From Letharia columbiana (lineage: Eukaryota > Ascomycota > Lecanoromycetes > Lecanorales > Parmeliaceae): a stretch of 64,000 nt of DNA. Below the pieces are notes generated by a model, which worked only from the letters and a program-made list of their open reading frames with translations, had not been told where the DNA came from and searched no databases. The position numbers and the translations under genes were made by a program. The DNA is taken from positions 522,501 to 586,500 of the forward strand of contig NW_023501056.1 in NCBI RefSeq assembly GCF_014066305.1. Reading direction: 5' to 3'. This document shows positions 52,034 to 64,000 of the stretch, in pieces. Position 1 is the first letter of the stretch; each line of letters begins with the position of its first letter.

Positions 52034-54285
52034 TTGAGGCTCGACAGTCGCGAAGACATGTCCGACGTTGTCAATTCACTGCACGCGGCTGCAACCAAAA
52101 ACCTGAATTCACGCCTGGCTAGCTGGTTCTCAGCTCCAAATTCATCTTCATTCCTGAATACTGCGCAGACTAAGCGGCAGCAAGACACTGGAACCTGGCT
52201 TTTGGAAAGCCCTATCTTCCTCGGCTGGAAAGGTGCACCCCATTCTTTCCTTAGGCTGCATGGTAAAGCAGGTTGCGGAAAGACTATCCTGGGCTCTACT
52301 GTGCTTTGTTCTCTGCTCGATGATAGTAATAGCAACGAAATGGTTGCGTGTTTCTACTTCGACTTCCAGAAAAGCAACTATTTCAAAACTTTCTGAACTC
52401 GTTAGTAGTCCAGCTTTTCAGCCAAGATCCTTAAGTGTCCACAATTGTTGAGGAGCTTTACATTACGTGCGATAGTGGAAGCAGTAGGCCAACTATACAA
52501 GACACTTGTGATGTGCTTCAACGTATTATCGACGAAAGTGCGGCCTCAGTATACATAGTCGTCGATGCTCTCGACGAGTGCCAAGAAACTTGGAAGGTCT
52601 GAGAGACATGCGAAGCTGGAATCAAAAGAACCTTCACTTCTCCGGTACTAGCCGACAAGAGACTGAGATTAAAGACATCTTGTACTCTCTGGCAACGGAC
52701 ATAATTCCGTTGGAAGAAAGCGTCGTTGATGGAGACATCCTTACATACGTTCCGTATCAGCTGCAACATGATTTCAAGCTGTTGGAACGGTCGGAGGAGA
52801 CCCATAAGGAGATTCAGATTGCTCTGTTGAACGGTGCAAATGGAATGTTTCGATGGGGAGTGTGCCAGCTTGATGCCATTCGAGTTTGCATGAGACTTGG
52901 TCTTCTCCGAAAAGCTTCACGGAGCCTTCCTAAGACATTGGATGAGACTTATGCTCGTATAACGACCAAAGTTCCTAAAGAACACGTCGAAGACGCTGGC
53001 AGGATACTCTCCTACCTGATACGTGCGTTTGGTCCAGTCACAATTGAAGAAGATGCCGAGACTACGGGCGCCGATGTCAGTGCAGCCAGACATGGGATTG
53101 ATGCGGCGATTCTGTACGGACCAATTCTCCAAGGGAACATTGACCTGATGATCACACTCCTCGACGCAGGCGCAGATCCTAACGGAGATGACAAACCGGA
53201 AACCCACTTAATTTTGCACTTCGATGGGGGCAGGCTGCAATGCGCCAAGCTGCTCATCGAACGTGGAGCTGACCTGGAACGCATAGGTTTCTGCCTCATT
53301 TCCGCTCTATACAGCCAGCGTGACATGAAAGGCTTTCGGCTTTCTATGGAGTTAGCGCTCAAAGCGAAGCCCAATCTAAACACTGAATTGCTGTCAATTA
53401 TACCAGCGAACCACGGGCACAGCAACTTCGTCATTCTAGTGCTCTTGACTGGAACTGCGCCAAATGTTCAGGACGAAGACGGCGTTACAGCAATACATGG
53501 CGCAGCCTTTACGCCTGCAAACAGCACTCAGATAGTTGAGCTATTGCTTGATGCCAATGCCAATGTACACGGTGGACCTTTTGGGGGTACTCTTCAAGCA
53601 GCAGCGTTGTCAGGAAAAGCCAAACCCATCTTGATTTTGCTCAAGCGTGGTGCCTTGCCTGATTATACAGGAGACTCATATGGTACGCCCTTCCAGATCG
53701 CACAAAAGAGGCTCAAAGACTTGGAGAGAGTGCTATAAAATAGAAAACGGAATGGTTATCTCAGAGACTGTGGGCCAGATGGCTTTCATGATGGGACCCC
53801 TAAGACAGCTTCTGTTGGGAGAGAAAAGAAGCCTGCAAACCGGGTTGGAGATGACTACGTCCCTCATCTCGACTTCTCTCGCTTGCCATACGCAGACTAC
53901 CAGGCTATCATTGATGTCCTCCAGTCTCGTAATGCTCTTTAGGTGACATCGAATCTGTTTCCGCGATCGACATCTTGGAACGTGATCGTAGCAAAGATGC
54001 TAGCGGCAACCCTGGAAATGTTCCTAGCTTTACGAATCCGCTGCGAAACGGTCTGTGGTCCAACAATCCCACATGGACCTGTCCCTTTTCTGAGATCAAT
54101 AGTGGTAAGTTTTCTCCGCTGCAAGCTGATAGGCGCTTGGTCCGAGTCGCGCCTGCAAAATCTGCCTAGGAATCGATTATCTGAAGTTTTGTCGACACGT
54201 TCTACAAAGAATTGACAAATTGTGGGATGAAGGGGATATCAGTCTCTGTGATGTAATTGAGGAGGAAAGATGGGGATTTCATTAA
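52034..54285 (+). pseudogene. Decayed NACHT-ankyrin (NLR-like) receptor gene
   Basis: The first frame (52034-52396) encodes the start of a fungal NACHT protein with LRLHGKAGCGKTILGSTVL (Walker A) and VACFYFDFQK. A shift near 52400 moves the sequence to a second frame: LNSLVVQLFSQDP, an in-frame stop at about 52431, then VYIVVDALDECQE (Walker B). Another shift near 52595 moves to the third frame, which runs LHFSGTSRQETEI, LLNGANGMFRWGVCQLDAI and LPKTLDETYARI, then ankyrin-like repeats (LMITLLDAGADPNGDD, IVELLLDANANVHGG). Stops at about 53736 and 53941 interrupt the rest, which ends with a spliced-looking segment to 54285. Order and family match are complete, so this was once an intact receptor of the STAND class used in fungal non-self recognition. 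Confidence 0.8.
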
Positions 54286-54642
54286 TTGCCGGCAAGCAAA
54301 GCTCTTGACGATTACTCGTCCGCGAAATTGGAAGTGAATAAGGCTTCCAAGTTGCCCGGATCACTGAACAAGGTGGGTACTTCGCGTTGACAGCCACAAG
54401 GTGCTTGCGCTACCTTTTGGACTCATATAGCGCAAAGTGCATTCATCATCGTGCATTCATCAGGAAGACAAGCGTCTGGCTCCCAGTCCTTAGCCATCAG
54501 TATAAGCTATGTGGGCCTGTTCTCGATGATGTTATGAATTCGTTCAGCATCGAACCCTCGTCACCTGTGCAGCCCTTGATACTAAATCCCTTTGGGACAA
54601 GGTGGGAGCACAGCCGTCACCAAGCTCAGTCGTTCTCTCCCC
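54286..54642. other. Short gap, no gene recognised
   Basis: Separates the decayed receptor from the convergent DUF2314-like gene; no feature seen. Confidence 0.45.
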
Positions 54643-55041
54643 TTAAACCACGGCAGCACCCCTACACCCCGTAATTCCATATCCTTTTCCTCTCCCTTTT
54701 GCCTGCGCCACCAAACCTCTCACTGCTTTTTGAAACGCTTTCGGCTGCCAATCTATGGGTATCTCATTGATATGTTCCTTCCTAAACGTCATCTGCTGGC
54801 CATCCTTCAATCCAATCCAGTCCGACAGTCGGTACGTGCCTTGAGCTTTCCCCCAGAAAGTGCCATCCTTGATTTTGGTGATTTCGAAGTAGATAGCTTC
54901 GCTGCATTTGGTGGTGGAATTTTGAATGATGAGCCGAACGATGCAAGAAGGGAAAAGCTTGCAGGCTGTTTGAGAGGGGAGGATGATGCCAGACCAGTCA
55001 GTGTTAGTGTCTTGAGTTATTGGGATGAGGGTGCGTGGCAT
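54643..55041 (-). CDS. Small protein resembling DUF2314/DUF2185 domains
   Basis: A single exon of 132 residues from the ATG at 55041. The core YFEITKIKDGTFWGKAQGTY, then WIGLKDGQQMTFRKEHINEI and PIDWQP follows the layout of bacterial DUF2314/DUF2185-like proteins: a strand that describes an effect, FxG turn, LxxGxxxxF, HIxxI and DW. The match is by motif and spacing only. If right, the gene could be a horizontal acquisition; function is unknown, although related bacterial domains occur near toxin-immunity genes. It diverges from the SIN scaffold gene. Confidence 0.5.
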   Translation of the reverse strand: MPRTLIPITQDTNTDWSGIILPSQTACKLFPSCIVRLIIQNSTTKCSEAIYFEITKIKDGTFWGKAQGTYRLSDWIGLKDGQQMTFRKEHINEIPIDWQPKAFQKAVRGLVAQAKGRGKGYGITGCRGAAVV

Positions 55042-55668
55042 GATGGTGAGAGTGAGCTTTGCTATGGCGATAGGCGATGGATAATAGAGTAAGGGTAGGA
55101 GAAAGTGCTTTCGATAGTGCAAGATAAGCGGTAGACCTCGATGTTGAAGTTACGAAGAGGAAGGGCTTCTGCAGATTGAACCAGGATGGAATGGAGGTAG
55201 CTGTATTCATAGCATATCTGGTTTTTGAGATTGAGTCATCTTCGCGACAAGACAGCCGCAAACGTCGCGCACAAATGAAATGGCCGCATTTACAATACAC
55301 TGTCTGCCGGCTCTAAAAACAGGAAACACCAAGACTGTACCAGTGTATCTTAAGACGTTGTAATGTTACGAATGGAGAAAAATCTGTGTAGAGTGTAGAC
55401 TCGAAAATGGTCGTCGTGCCAACGTTTTTGCGCTAGTCCGTTTTTGGATCATTGCGATACAATCAAGCGCGATCAATAATTTGCCCCGCGTGTCATGGGC
55501 AGGGCAATGGCAAACGAACGTCGACCGCCACGGAGACCAACTAACAACAGCAGCATTGGCATTATGTTTAGATTATGATTATCTGATATCTTAACTTCAG
55601 GCTTTCGGCCTACAAGAGTGCGACGACAGTTGGTGACACGAAGCGAACTCTCGAGCGGCGCCGACACC
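55042..55668. promoter_or_regulatory. Divergent promoter region
   Basis: Lies between the DUF2314-like gene (minus) and the SIN scaffold gene (plus). No specific site is claimed. Confidence 0.35.
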
Positions 55669-58600
55669 ATGGATCAATGGCTCGACTCGTTGTCTGAAGA
55701 CTGGGTGTCGCAACCTGCCTCTCCTCGCTCAACCTCAAGCAAGCAGACTTCAACTTTGAGGGATGCATCGAGTCCAAATAGCAATGGCTCGCAAAGCCGC
55801 ATACCCCGCTACAAACCTCGCTCGGCGTCGAACCTGTCAATAACTGGTAGGAAAGACGACGGACTGGACTCATCGCTGCGAAGAGCCAACAGCAGTGAGA
55901 CTGCGCTGAGGGAGAAGACGTCGTCCAACCTCAACGCCTCGCGCAACCGGTTGCACAATGGACAAGTCAAGTTGCAGGGCCCAGGAACTGCGTCAAGAAA
56001 GGCACTTGGGCGGCAGGTCTCTGCAGAATCGACGCCAACGGTGCCGCAAGATACCGTTCAAATAAAAGCTTCACCGGCAAAGAATATCGATGGGCAGGCT
56101 ACACCGGATTGGAAGAGGAGGGTACTCAAGGAAAATTTGGGAAAGGGAGACCTGTTCAGTCCCATTGGTTTGGAGAGTGTGTTCAAACCACCCACGATTG
56201 GTTCAAAGCAAAAGTCAAAACCTGCGATGAAGAAGAAGCCCTCGAAGATACAAGACTTTCCGTCAAGCCCTCCTCCATATCCTGCACTTACACGCCAAGG
56301 TCCAAACACTCCTGATGGCGACCCCAAGAAGCCCAAATTGATTCTGTCGCCCCGGTCAGAGCTTTCAGGAAAGGAAGATTCAATATACATGGCTCCACAG
56401 GAGATTGAGCTTCCTTCAACGATTGGAAAAAGGACGGAAAGGGTTTCCAGTGCCAACATTAGAACTTCCGGTCCAATACCATCGCCAGATGCAATTATGG
56501 GCAGATCACCCGTGTTACCTACTGCTCCTACTCCTTCTCAACTGGGAGCGTATGACGGATCAAGTCTTCAGTCTGCATCAAATGGTACGAATGATAGCAA
56601 AATCTCCAGTGTTCCGGAGAAGGCCCGTGATGAGAACATCAGCCCTTTCTATGTCTCTCGACACAATACCGTGGATGGACGTGTCGAATACGCCGCGATC
56701 GATATGTCTATGCGGCGGCTAAGGTCGCAGATGGACAAGCTACGTACGCAGCAGCAAAACATACCTAGCTCTCGCTCGAGTGACCACGAGATCGATTACG
56801 CGGATTCTCGGCTCTCTGATAGGTCACCCTGCCTAGGACAATTGGACGAGCTTACGAGCCAATCTCTGCCGGATGATCTGTCCATGGGCACAGATGCATA
56901 CGCTGCCAACGGAGGCTTCGTCAGCATACACAGAGGAGGTTATTCCAATGATGGATCGTTTCAAAGACGTCCACTGAGCCCATCACTATTGCAAGACTTG
57001 GATGGACCAATTATGAAATCTCAGACGTCCATCACCCACGATGTGGTACCGTCTCCTAAATTGCCTGAGATGTTTTCTCAAACCAAATCGAGCATGCCCA
57101 CTTCACCACCAAAGACTCCTAGCCACCAAAAGAATGACAGCGCTGGCAGTTATGAGAGGCCTAGATCTTCTGGCAGCCCCTTGAAGCTATTCGATAAGTA
57201 CGATACATTCACAAATGATAGACTGGCACGGCGTATGAGTAAGTTTGAAGAGACACTGCAGCGGGATCTGCAAGAAGATTCGAGTGCAAAGAGTGTCAAT
57301 GCACGGTCTTCTCCTTCCCCGGGGCCGAAGAGACGCTTACAAAGAAGCCATCATCAACAAAGCGACAACGGTAAAAAGAGTCAAAGGATCAGTAGCTTTG
57401 GAAGCAGCGACCTAGATGATCATCAATTTCCGGCTTATGAAACAACAGGATCGCGTTCGCAAGACGCAGATGCTCCTGAATCACCACAGTCAGACCCTAG
57501 CGATTTTCGATTTGAGCGTCCATCTCTTGATCGCTCCTGTGGGAAGATTGCGAGAGACAGCAGAAAATTTAAGGCCCGAGGAAAAGACGAGGGTGACACG
57601 CTGGAGCAACGTCATGAAAGCCGTCCCAGAGGAGCGCGGGCAAAGAGTACCAAGGAGCGCCATCATCAAGTCGAGCTTGGGCAGCGTAACGTCCTGCAAA
57701 CTAACACAGGAAAGCGATTGCCTTATTCTCCAGCAAAGGATCCTGCACCAAAACGTCGAAGAACTCTACGTAGCTCCGAGGAAATAAATCAGGATATTGC
57801 ACAGCTCCGGCAGCAAGTGGAAATCAAGGAACAGCCCGTCTCCATGACAGGCCGAAAGAGGAAAGACGCGCTCTACAACACCGACAACCAAGTCGCTGAC
57901 CCAAATGTACTTGCCATGCGCCATATACGACAGCCCAAATTGCCAGCCTCGAGTCCGGTGAGCTCTGCAGTGCAGCAGACCACCTCAAGAATCTCTGGCC
58001 TCCCACCTCAGCCGTCTCCAGTCCCAGTGCACAACCAGGATGGCGCCTCTGCCATAGATCCTCCTACACAAATCGTGGCAGGAGCTTTAGCTACTATCGC
58101 TCTCAACACAGTGCAAGATATCACTTATGGATCCCGCAAAGCTTCTGTCACGACAGCAGATTTCTTCAACGAAGCTCAACAGATCATGCAGCTAATCCGT
58201 AACCAAGGACGCCCACGAAGCAGTCACACTACTGCAGATGCGTCGGAAGTAGGCCAGCCAACAATTGCTGAGGAATCTGTTGTGGAAGACTCCACCAAAG
58301 ATGAGTTCTCAAGGCCACCTAGCCGAGAGGGACATAGTCCTCCACGGTTGAGGATTCCTGCGCAGACGGATGCGAGGGTGATCAGCCATCTTCGCAAATT
58401 TGAGGAACAAGAAACCTTGGGCCTTGCACTTTCTTCATCGCTAAAAACGCTGCAGATCGGTCAGTCCGGGAAGACATCAGAGTGTTCTGCACCTGCACAT
58501 GAGGGGGGTGACCCTCATGGCGGCACAGAAAGTGACCCACCAAACGTTCGCATACGCGAGAATAATGTCCAATCTCACAAGCGCAAGCATTCGCCTTCAA

Positions 58601-61454
58601 CACATGAACTGTCGATTTTGGGATCGGAAAGACAGATCCAGTCCAAAGAATTTCACTCAAGTTCAGGTCCATCGACCAGTCGCTCTAATCCCACGGGATC
58701 ATCCCACAGCTCTACGAACAGGTTGGTGATTGCCCCTCAGACCGTCGCTCATCTCCTGTCAGACCAGATGGCGGGCATGGTGTTTGATCGTCAGAAGCAA
58801 TTGTGGGTTAAGCGCAAAGGTTCAGCCAACGTCGACAATGATGAGATTCACGATCGTACTGTGAGCGATGGGACTGAGGAGGACCTCTTTGGTGATATAC
58901 CCGACTTAAGTGTGGATGAGATGGAGGAGTTGAAACGAGTCAAGGAATCAATATCGTCTGTTAAATCCTCAGGCTCAGCAGTGAATAAAGATTCCAGTCA
59001 CGACCAAGCAATAATATGCGAAGCTATCGCTAAGGTATTAGATATCTCTGAAGCAGTTGGAGAGGCGAGACCGAGAACTGCAGATGGCAAAATGTTAGAG
59101 ACCGTCGAAGACCGCTCAGCGCCTTCGAAATGCTCTCAATCTGCTTGGAGCGGTCCTCAGTCCGGTACACGAGCTACGTCCTGGGTTGAGGAGGCTTTAC
59201 CGCCTAAAGAGACTCCACCAGTGTTCTCTACAGACCCTAGTGATCAGCACGAAGCAGAAGTCGAACACGAGATCAGTATTCTCGAGGGCCGTGAATCCCG
59301 GGTTCCTAAACACCAAAGTGGCAAACATCGCCAGGCACGTGTGGTCACGGTCGCCTTTTCTTCGCCATTAGTAGATCAGAGAGAACCAGCGCACGAGAAT
59401 GATGACGATGACCTCGACCTCTGGGAAGGACAGAGTGAATTTGATCCAGAAGAATCACCCATCCGCTCAGCTTATCAGCCATCGAGGTCCAACAGCAGGC
59501 GCACATCTTTTGGTGTAGTGCAAAAGTCAGGCCGACGCGGTACTTCGCGTCGAATGTCATTTAGCAACCAGTCCTATCATGCCCGCCCAATGTCTCGCCT
59601 TGATGAACAAGATGAGTTGTCGTTGGTTCAATACTCAAATCAAGGCCATCCTATGACTCTGGAAGTAGCAGTATCAACCCCTCTGCCGATGTCAAGGAGC
59701 TTGATGGTGCCGCCAACGACAGGCAACCGGTCTAGCGTAAGCTTTCACCTGAGTCCACTACCTGACTTCACCGTACATCAGATCGACAAGCCTCTTGACA
59801 GTGACCTTGGTCAAGTGACGAGGAGACCAAAGCAGTCTCGGACATACCAGGCCGACAACATATTGTCGCTCGCTGCCCAAGATCTGGTCAAGAATCTTAC
59901 AGACTTGGAACCTTATGAGCCATACTGGGATTACATACGCAGTGTCGACTTACATGACCGAGAGTTGAAAACTCTGCACATGCTTGATGAGTTCTGTGGA
60001 GGAATTGAGGAGCTCGATGTTTCGAACAATCAGATCGGGGAGTTGAATGGCATTCCCAGTACTGTTCGGCGACTGAACATCCAGGAGAATTGCTTATCGG
60101 ACCTTGCAGCGTGGAACTCCCTATACAATCTTCAGTACATGGACGTTTCAGGGAATAATCTTCAGAGTGTACAGGGCTTCCATAGCCTTGTCCACTTGCG
60201 AGCTTTGAAAGCAGACTACAACGAAATCCGAAGTTTGAACGGTCTCGAGGACCTGGACGGTCTGATAAGCCTAAGCCTGAGAGGTAACAAGCTGCGAGCT
60301 GTTGACCTTGACAACTTCAATCTGTACGTTCCTAGCAACTCCGGCATTGCCCTCGCTAACGGAGCACAGTCAGCGGCTTGCTGATCTTGATCTGCGTGAC
60401 AACGAGCTTATTCAAGCATCGAATCTAGATCAGCTAGCAAGCCTGAAGACTTGCGATCTCAGTAAGTTCTCTAGAGTCATTTGCTTGTTGTAAAAGGTCA
60501 TATCTAAGAGTGTTAGGCTACAACGACCTTGAGATATTGGACATTTCCCGGTCCAAGCCTCTCTCCAACTTGGAGACTCTCAATATATCCAACAATTGCC
60601 TCTCATTTCTTGAAGTGGCAGCTATGCCAAAGCTCAAAATCCTCAACATTGACAAGAATTCCATTGCGCAGATTGAGGATCTTAATTGCTTAAAGCAACT
60701 AGAGACCCTGTCATGGCGCGAACAAACACTCACGCCTGCTTCTAGCCTATTAGAAATCCAATACAACGACTGTTATGAAGTCCGCAACTTATTTCTCTCC
60801 GGCAATCCCCTCCCAGAATTCGCCCCATCGACGCCGTTCCTCAACCTACACCACCTGGAGCTTGCTTCAACAGGCTTGCAGAGCTTTCCTCCAGATTTCG
60901 GTCTACAGTGCCCCAATGTTCGCATTCTCAACGGCAATTACAATGCCATCCGTGATTTGCGTCCTTTGCTCGGGATAGTCAAATTAGAGAAGCTGCTCGT
61001 CGCAGGCAACCGTATCTCTAGATTGCGGCGAACAGCAGCTGTACTTGATCGGGTAGGAAAAGGCTTACTCGAGGTTGATCTGCGAAATAACCCCTTGACC
61101 GTGGGCTTCTACACGCCACAGGAACCTGCACGGGAGGAGAAGCGTGTCGTGCCTCATGGTCGCAACTCGATAGCAAGCAACGATGAGGTTTGGTCTGATT
61201 TCCAAAACACGGTAGCGTACCTCCTGCCAGCTGTGGATAGGGCAGCCGACAACCTCTCACGTGAAAGATTGGATGAGGACACGAAGTTGAGGAGAAGGGT
61301 TTATGAAATGCTGGTCATCAATGGCTGCAAGACTCTGGAGAGACTAGATGGACTGGAAGTAGACAGAGAGATGGTGGGCAGGAAGGACGGCATTTGGGAG
61401 AGGCTGATTGATTTGGGCGTTTTAAAAGCCAAGGGAGGTGAAGACGAAAAGTAG
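55669..61454 (+). CDS. Cdc11/Nud1-type SIN scaffold, leucine-rich repeat protein
   Basis: Three exons (55669-60323, 60370-60461, 60517-61454) give 1894 residues. The opening MDQWLDSLSEDWVSQP is a conserved N-terminal motif of fungal septation scaffolds. About 1400 residues are disordered, Ser/Pro-rich and basic, with many potential phosphorylation sites. The C-terminal LRR domain (about 1420-1860) has repeats such as ELDVSNNQIGELNGIP, RRLNIQENCLSDLA, YMDVSGNNLQSVQGF, LKADYNEIRSLNGLED and ETLNISNNCLSFLE, closed by a capping segment. Cdc11 (fission yeast), Nud1 (budding yeast) and SNAD (Aspergillus) sit at spindle pole bodies and recruit the septation initiation or mitotic exit kinases. The two introns fall inside the LRR region and are 46 and 55 bp. 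The frame also stays open upstream to 55618, but 55669 is the first plausible ATG. Confidence 0.9.
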
Positions 61455-62882
61455 GCCGCTTGAACCTAGGTAGTTTGAAGATCCAGGACACTGTGTCTGA
61501 TGATGAGGAACGTCTGCATTGCATGATTGGGCGTTTATAGAACTGAGGTGTACAGGAGTCAAAAGCGCGTCGACTACTGTTGTGTACAGTAGCGAAGTCT
61601 TTCGGCTTCCATGCTTGGACAGAATGTATAGGTCAAGTGTCAACATCATTACCCATTCCGGTACCTGTCCTTGAAATATTTCACAAAAAAAGTCCTTTGT
61701 ATCAGTGGAGCGAGGGTTTCGTATTGCGGGATCAAAATCAGTGGAGATGGTAGTCTCTTGCACGGGAGCCCCGTGGGAAGACGATCTTCAACGGCCCGCT
61801 TTTGCTCCTCGTTGCGTTTGACATCGAGATAATCATCCTTGCCATGATGACCAGTGCTCACGGTCGTGATGGTCGCCATCGTCGAAGTCATTTGCAGCGC
61901 AACAGCTCTTGAAGACCGCGCTTTAGTATCATCATACATGGAATGTTCCATGACGAGACTTGAGATTTGGGTTTGGGGGACCGATGCCGACCGTGGGAGT
62001 TTTGTTTGATGTCCGGTCGTTGTTGTTGAGTAGTAGAATAGACAAAGATACTATCCCTGAGGTGGGTTTTTCCACCATTTGATGCTCCTCCTGGAGCAGT
62101 CCTCGTCATGAAAGACAGTGTTTCCGGGTAGACCTTTCCAATCGACGGTGAAAATGAGAGTGTGGCGGGCGAGGAAGTTACGCTCGGCGGAGCACTCGTT
62201 AGTGTAGTGGTTGAACAGGGTGAGGGTTGCGCTGTGCTCACATGAGGGAAGTGCTCATAAGTCATGCGTAGAGGGAGATTTGGGCTGGCGGAAACTTTGA
62301 AGTCTCTAGGTCGTACTGAGAAGGGAAGTGGAGAATACTCAAGTCCCATAGTGCAAGCGGCATAGTTGCCTTAGGGGAATTGGGGTGTCCTCTGTGGATG
62401 ACTTATGGCCACTTCTTTTACCGGCAGAGTCAAGCACAAGGCCATGTTGGGACTAGCGTAGTCGTGTATTTAAACATTTAGAACGTACCGAGTATTCACA
62501 ACCTTGGGCCTCTCTACAACCATCGAACCCTTACTGTAATCTACAGGACCAGACCTTCCTTTCTCTGGAACATCACAGCCCGTTCTTCAACCTTCCAAGC
62601 TTTCAACCTGCTACTCGTTGGATCTCCTCGACCACGCAAATTACGGTTAACACCTTGAGGCATAAGGTACGATTGGTGACTTCACGTTCTGAATAAGCTC
62701 ACTCACAGAGCCGAGTCATTTGCAAACCTCGGCGACCTGCTGCAAACAGTCGTCTCAGTCAATAATCAGTCACAAAGTGTTATAGAGGTAAGGCGAATCC
62801 GCCGGGTTTCAGCCATCAGGGTCCACTGAAAACCATTCCACTTGTTGTAGGATAGTAAATAAGAAGAAAGGTTCAAACAGAC
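61455..62882. other. Intergenic with weak minus-strand frames
   Basis: Frames at 61649-61951 (MEHSMYDDTKARSSRAVALQ) and 61888-62349 are open on the minus strand and could be parts of one small unrecognised gene, but I found no convincing splice or family. 62400-62880 is probably promoter of the next gene. Confidence 0.35.
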
Positions 62883-64000
62883 ATGTCTCGTCCAGACCTC
62901 CACTTGCGCGAGCAAACCGCAATTCTCCAACCAACCATGGCAACAAGCTCAACACCAAGCCTCGATCCACCTGCCGCCACGCCTTCTATAGAAAATGCAG
63001 GGCCGTTCATGAGAGCACCTCGTGAGATCCGAGACAACATCTATCGCTTCCTACTTTCAACCAAGCACACCAAGGAGTTTCATGGAGAACCTGCAACGGC
63101 AAGTTCTGCCTATTCTCCCAATAACCTGACTGAGCCTGGATTAATTCGTTACGTAGGATACATTGAGATGCAAATACACTTATCAGTTCCATACTTCGAT
63201 CCTTTTTACCAACCGACAGGTATACATTGAAGCCAGCAACATATTCTACATGGAAAACCTCTTCATTCGTATCAATTCTGTGGCAGCGAATGAACTTTTA
63301 CACCCGACTAATTTCGGAGGCTACCAAAATACCGGCTCATATGCATATGGCCGTGGGCTGCGAGTTCTGTCGACAGGCACGAAAGCGCAAGCCTGTACAC
63401 GTCACGTGATGGAAGTCAATCTGATTCCATCACCCCTGTTGTTTGATCACCATGGTTACCATCACTTCATTTTTGCTTGCGACGATCTTCCAGTGTTCTG
63501 CAGAGCTTTGCGATCGATCGATAGACATTATCGACGTGAGTTACAGCCGCTGCAGGTTATGGATCTCTGGTTTACCATTGGTGACGAGGTGGGCACGGCT
63601 GGAGAGGGATATCTTGACTCGAATGCCTCCACAGATGGAAATCCAGTGGGATATCTGACCGCGGCCACCAAGCTTGCCGCGGCTAATTGTGCAGGTCCAG
63701 ATGAGAATCGAAGAGCCACTGACGAGAGCAATGCATCTGTCTACGGAGAAATGAAGGGCAGTGGCAGCGCAATGGTCAATGGAATCAAGGATGCCAAATC
63801 GAGATTGTTAGAACGGCCCATCTCCATCGACAGTCCTCGATCACGGAGGCTTCTAGAGCCACTTCGAGCCGTATACAATGTTGGATATTCGTACATCGAC
63901 GCCCCGATCAGCGAGCGGTATCGGCAGGAGATCCACACCAGTTTATCCAGGGCCCGACCAAGCATTCACGATCAATTCCTGGCCGTATCCTCAGCCTTTG
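62883..64000 (+). CDS. F-box-like fungal protein, truncated by window end
   Basis: Two exons so far (62883-63152, 63220 onward; 67-bp phase-0 intron), open to the end of the window: at least 350 residues. The N-terminus carries FMRAPREIRDNIYRFLLS (about 42-60), the F-box-like motif common in Pezizomycotina. After the intron comes VYIEASNIFYMENLFIRIN, the matching second block of this family, then HHFIFACDDLPVFCRALRSI. The later part (TAATKLAAANCAGPD, GMKDAKSRLL-like text) is less typical. Probable role is substrate binding in a ubiquitin ligase, inferred from the family. The C-terminus is not seen. Confidence 0.7.

Noticed and set aside
1..64000. tRNA, rRNA and long terminal repeats
   Set aside because: I looked for A-box/B-box pairs, conserved rRNA words and long direct repeats with retroelement frames and found none convincing; a tRNAscan and LTR search would settle it.

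Overview
The window is nuclear DNA of a filamentous ascomycete (Pezizomycotina). The evidence is short introns (about 46-91 bp) with standard fungal donors and acceptors, single-copy fungal genes such as a Cdc11/Nud1-type SIN scaffold, EME1/Mms4, ALG2 and BCD1, and families largely confined to these fungi: the HET domain, NACHT-ankyrin proteins, HeLo/pseudokinase proteins, fungal CorA-like proteins and an extracellular serine-rich cupredoxin protein. The lineage-specific proteins around 39-43 kb make Dothideomycetes my best guess, but I cannot prove the class from sequence alone. All gene models are spliced by eye from reading frame, splice signals and protein-family logic.

Layout. 0.6-14 kb is ordinary genic sequence: a membrane-anchored cupredoxin-like protein, a 1690-residue kinesin, a secreted GH71 alpha-1,3-glucanase, and ALG2 diverging from the GH71 gene. 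14-21 kb is accessory: microsatellites, a frameshifted ankyrin gene, a multi-exon CorA-like protein, a hypothetical gene, a 1.3 kb T-rich island and a 79-bp tandem duplication. 21-27 kb has a kinase/pseudokinase gene, a LITAF-domain gene and a HET gene. 28-34 kb has EME1 and a DENN-domain protein. 34-43.8 kb is accessory again: two miniature inverted-repeat elements, a SAP plus F-box-like protein, and two adjacent lineage-specific genes, one with a 20-residue Q-rich tandem repeat. 44-51 kb has BCD1, an SDR oxidoreductase and a TBC RabGAP. 52-54.3 kb is a decayed NACHT-ankyrin receptor gene. 54.6-64 kb has a small DUF2314-like protein, the SIN scaffold, and an F-box-like gene that runs off the end.

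How the genes relate. Housekeeping genes are scattered, as is normal in fungi, and I see no biosynthetic cluster. Divergent pairs share intergenic promoters: GH71/ALG2, kinase/LITAF, HET/EME1 and DUF2314-like/SIN scaffold. The accessory blocks are enriched for allorecognition or immunity-like genes (tandem kinase-pseudokinase, HET, NACHT-ankyrin relic) and for three small DNA-transposon derivatives. One of these lies in the HET promoter and another still carries a transposase C-terminus. The strongest candidates for something undescribed are the kinase/HeLo-like/pseudokinase fusion at 21.3-24.2 kb and the paired lineage-specific genes at 39.4-43.4 kb.
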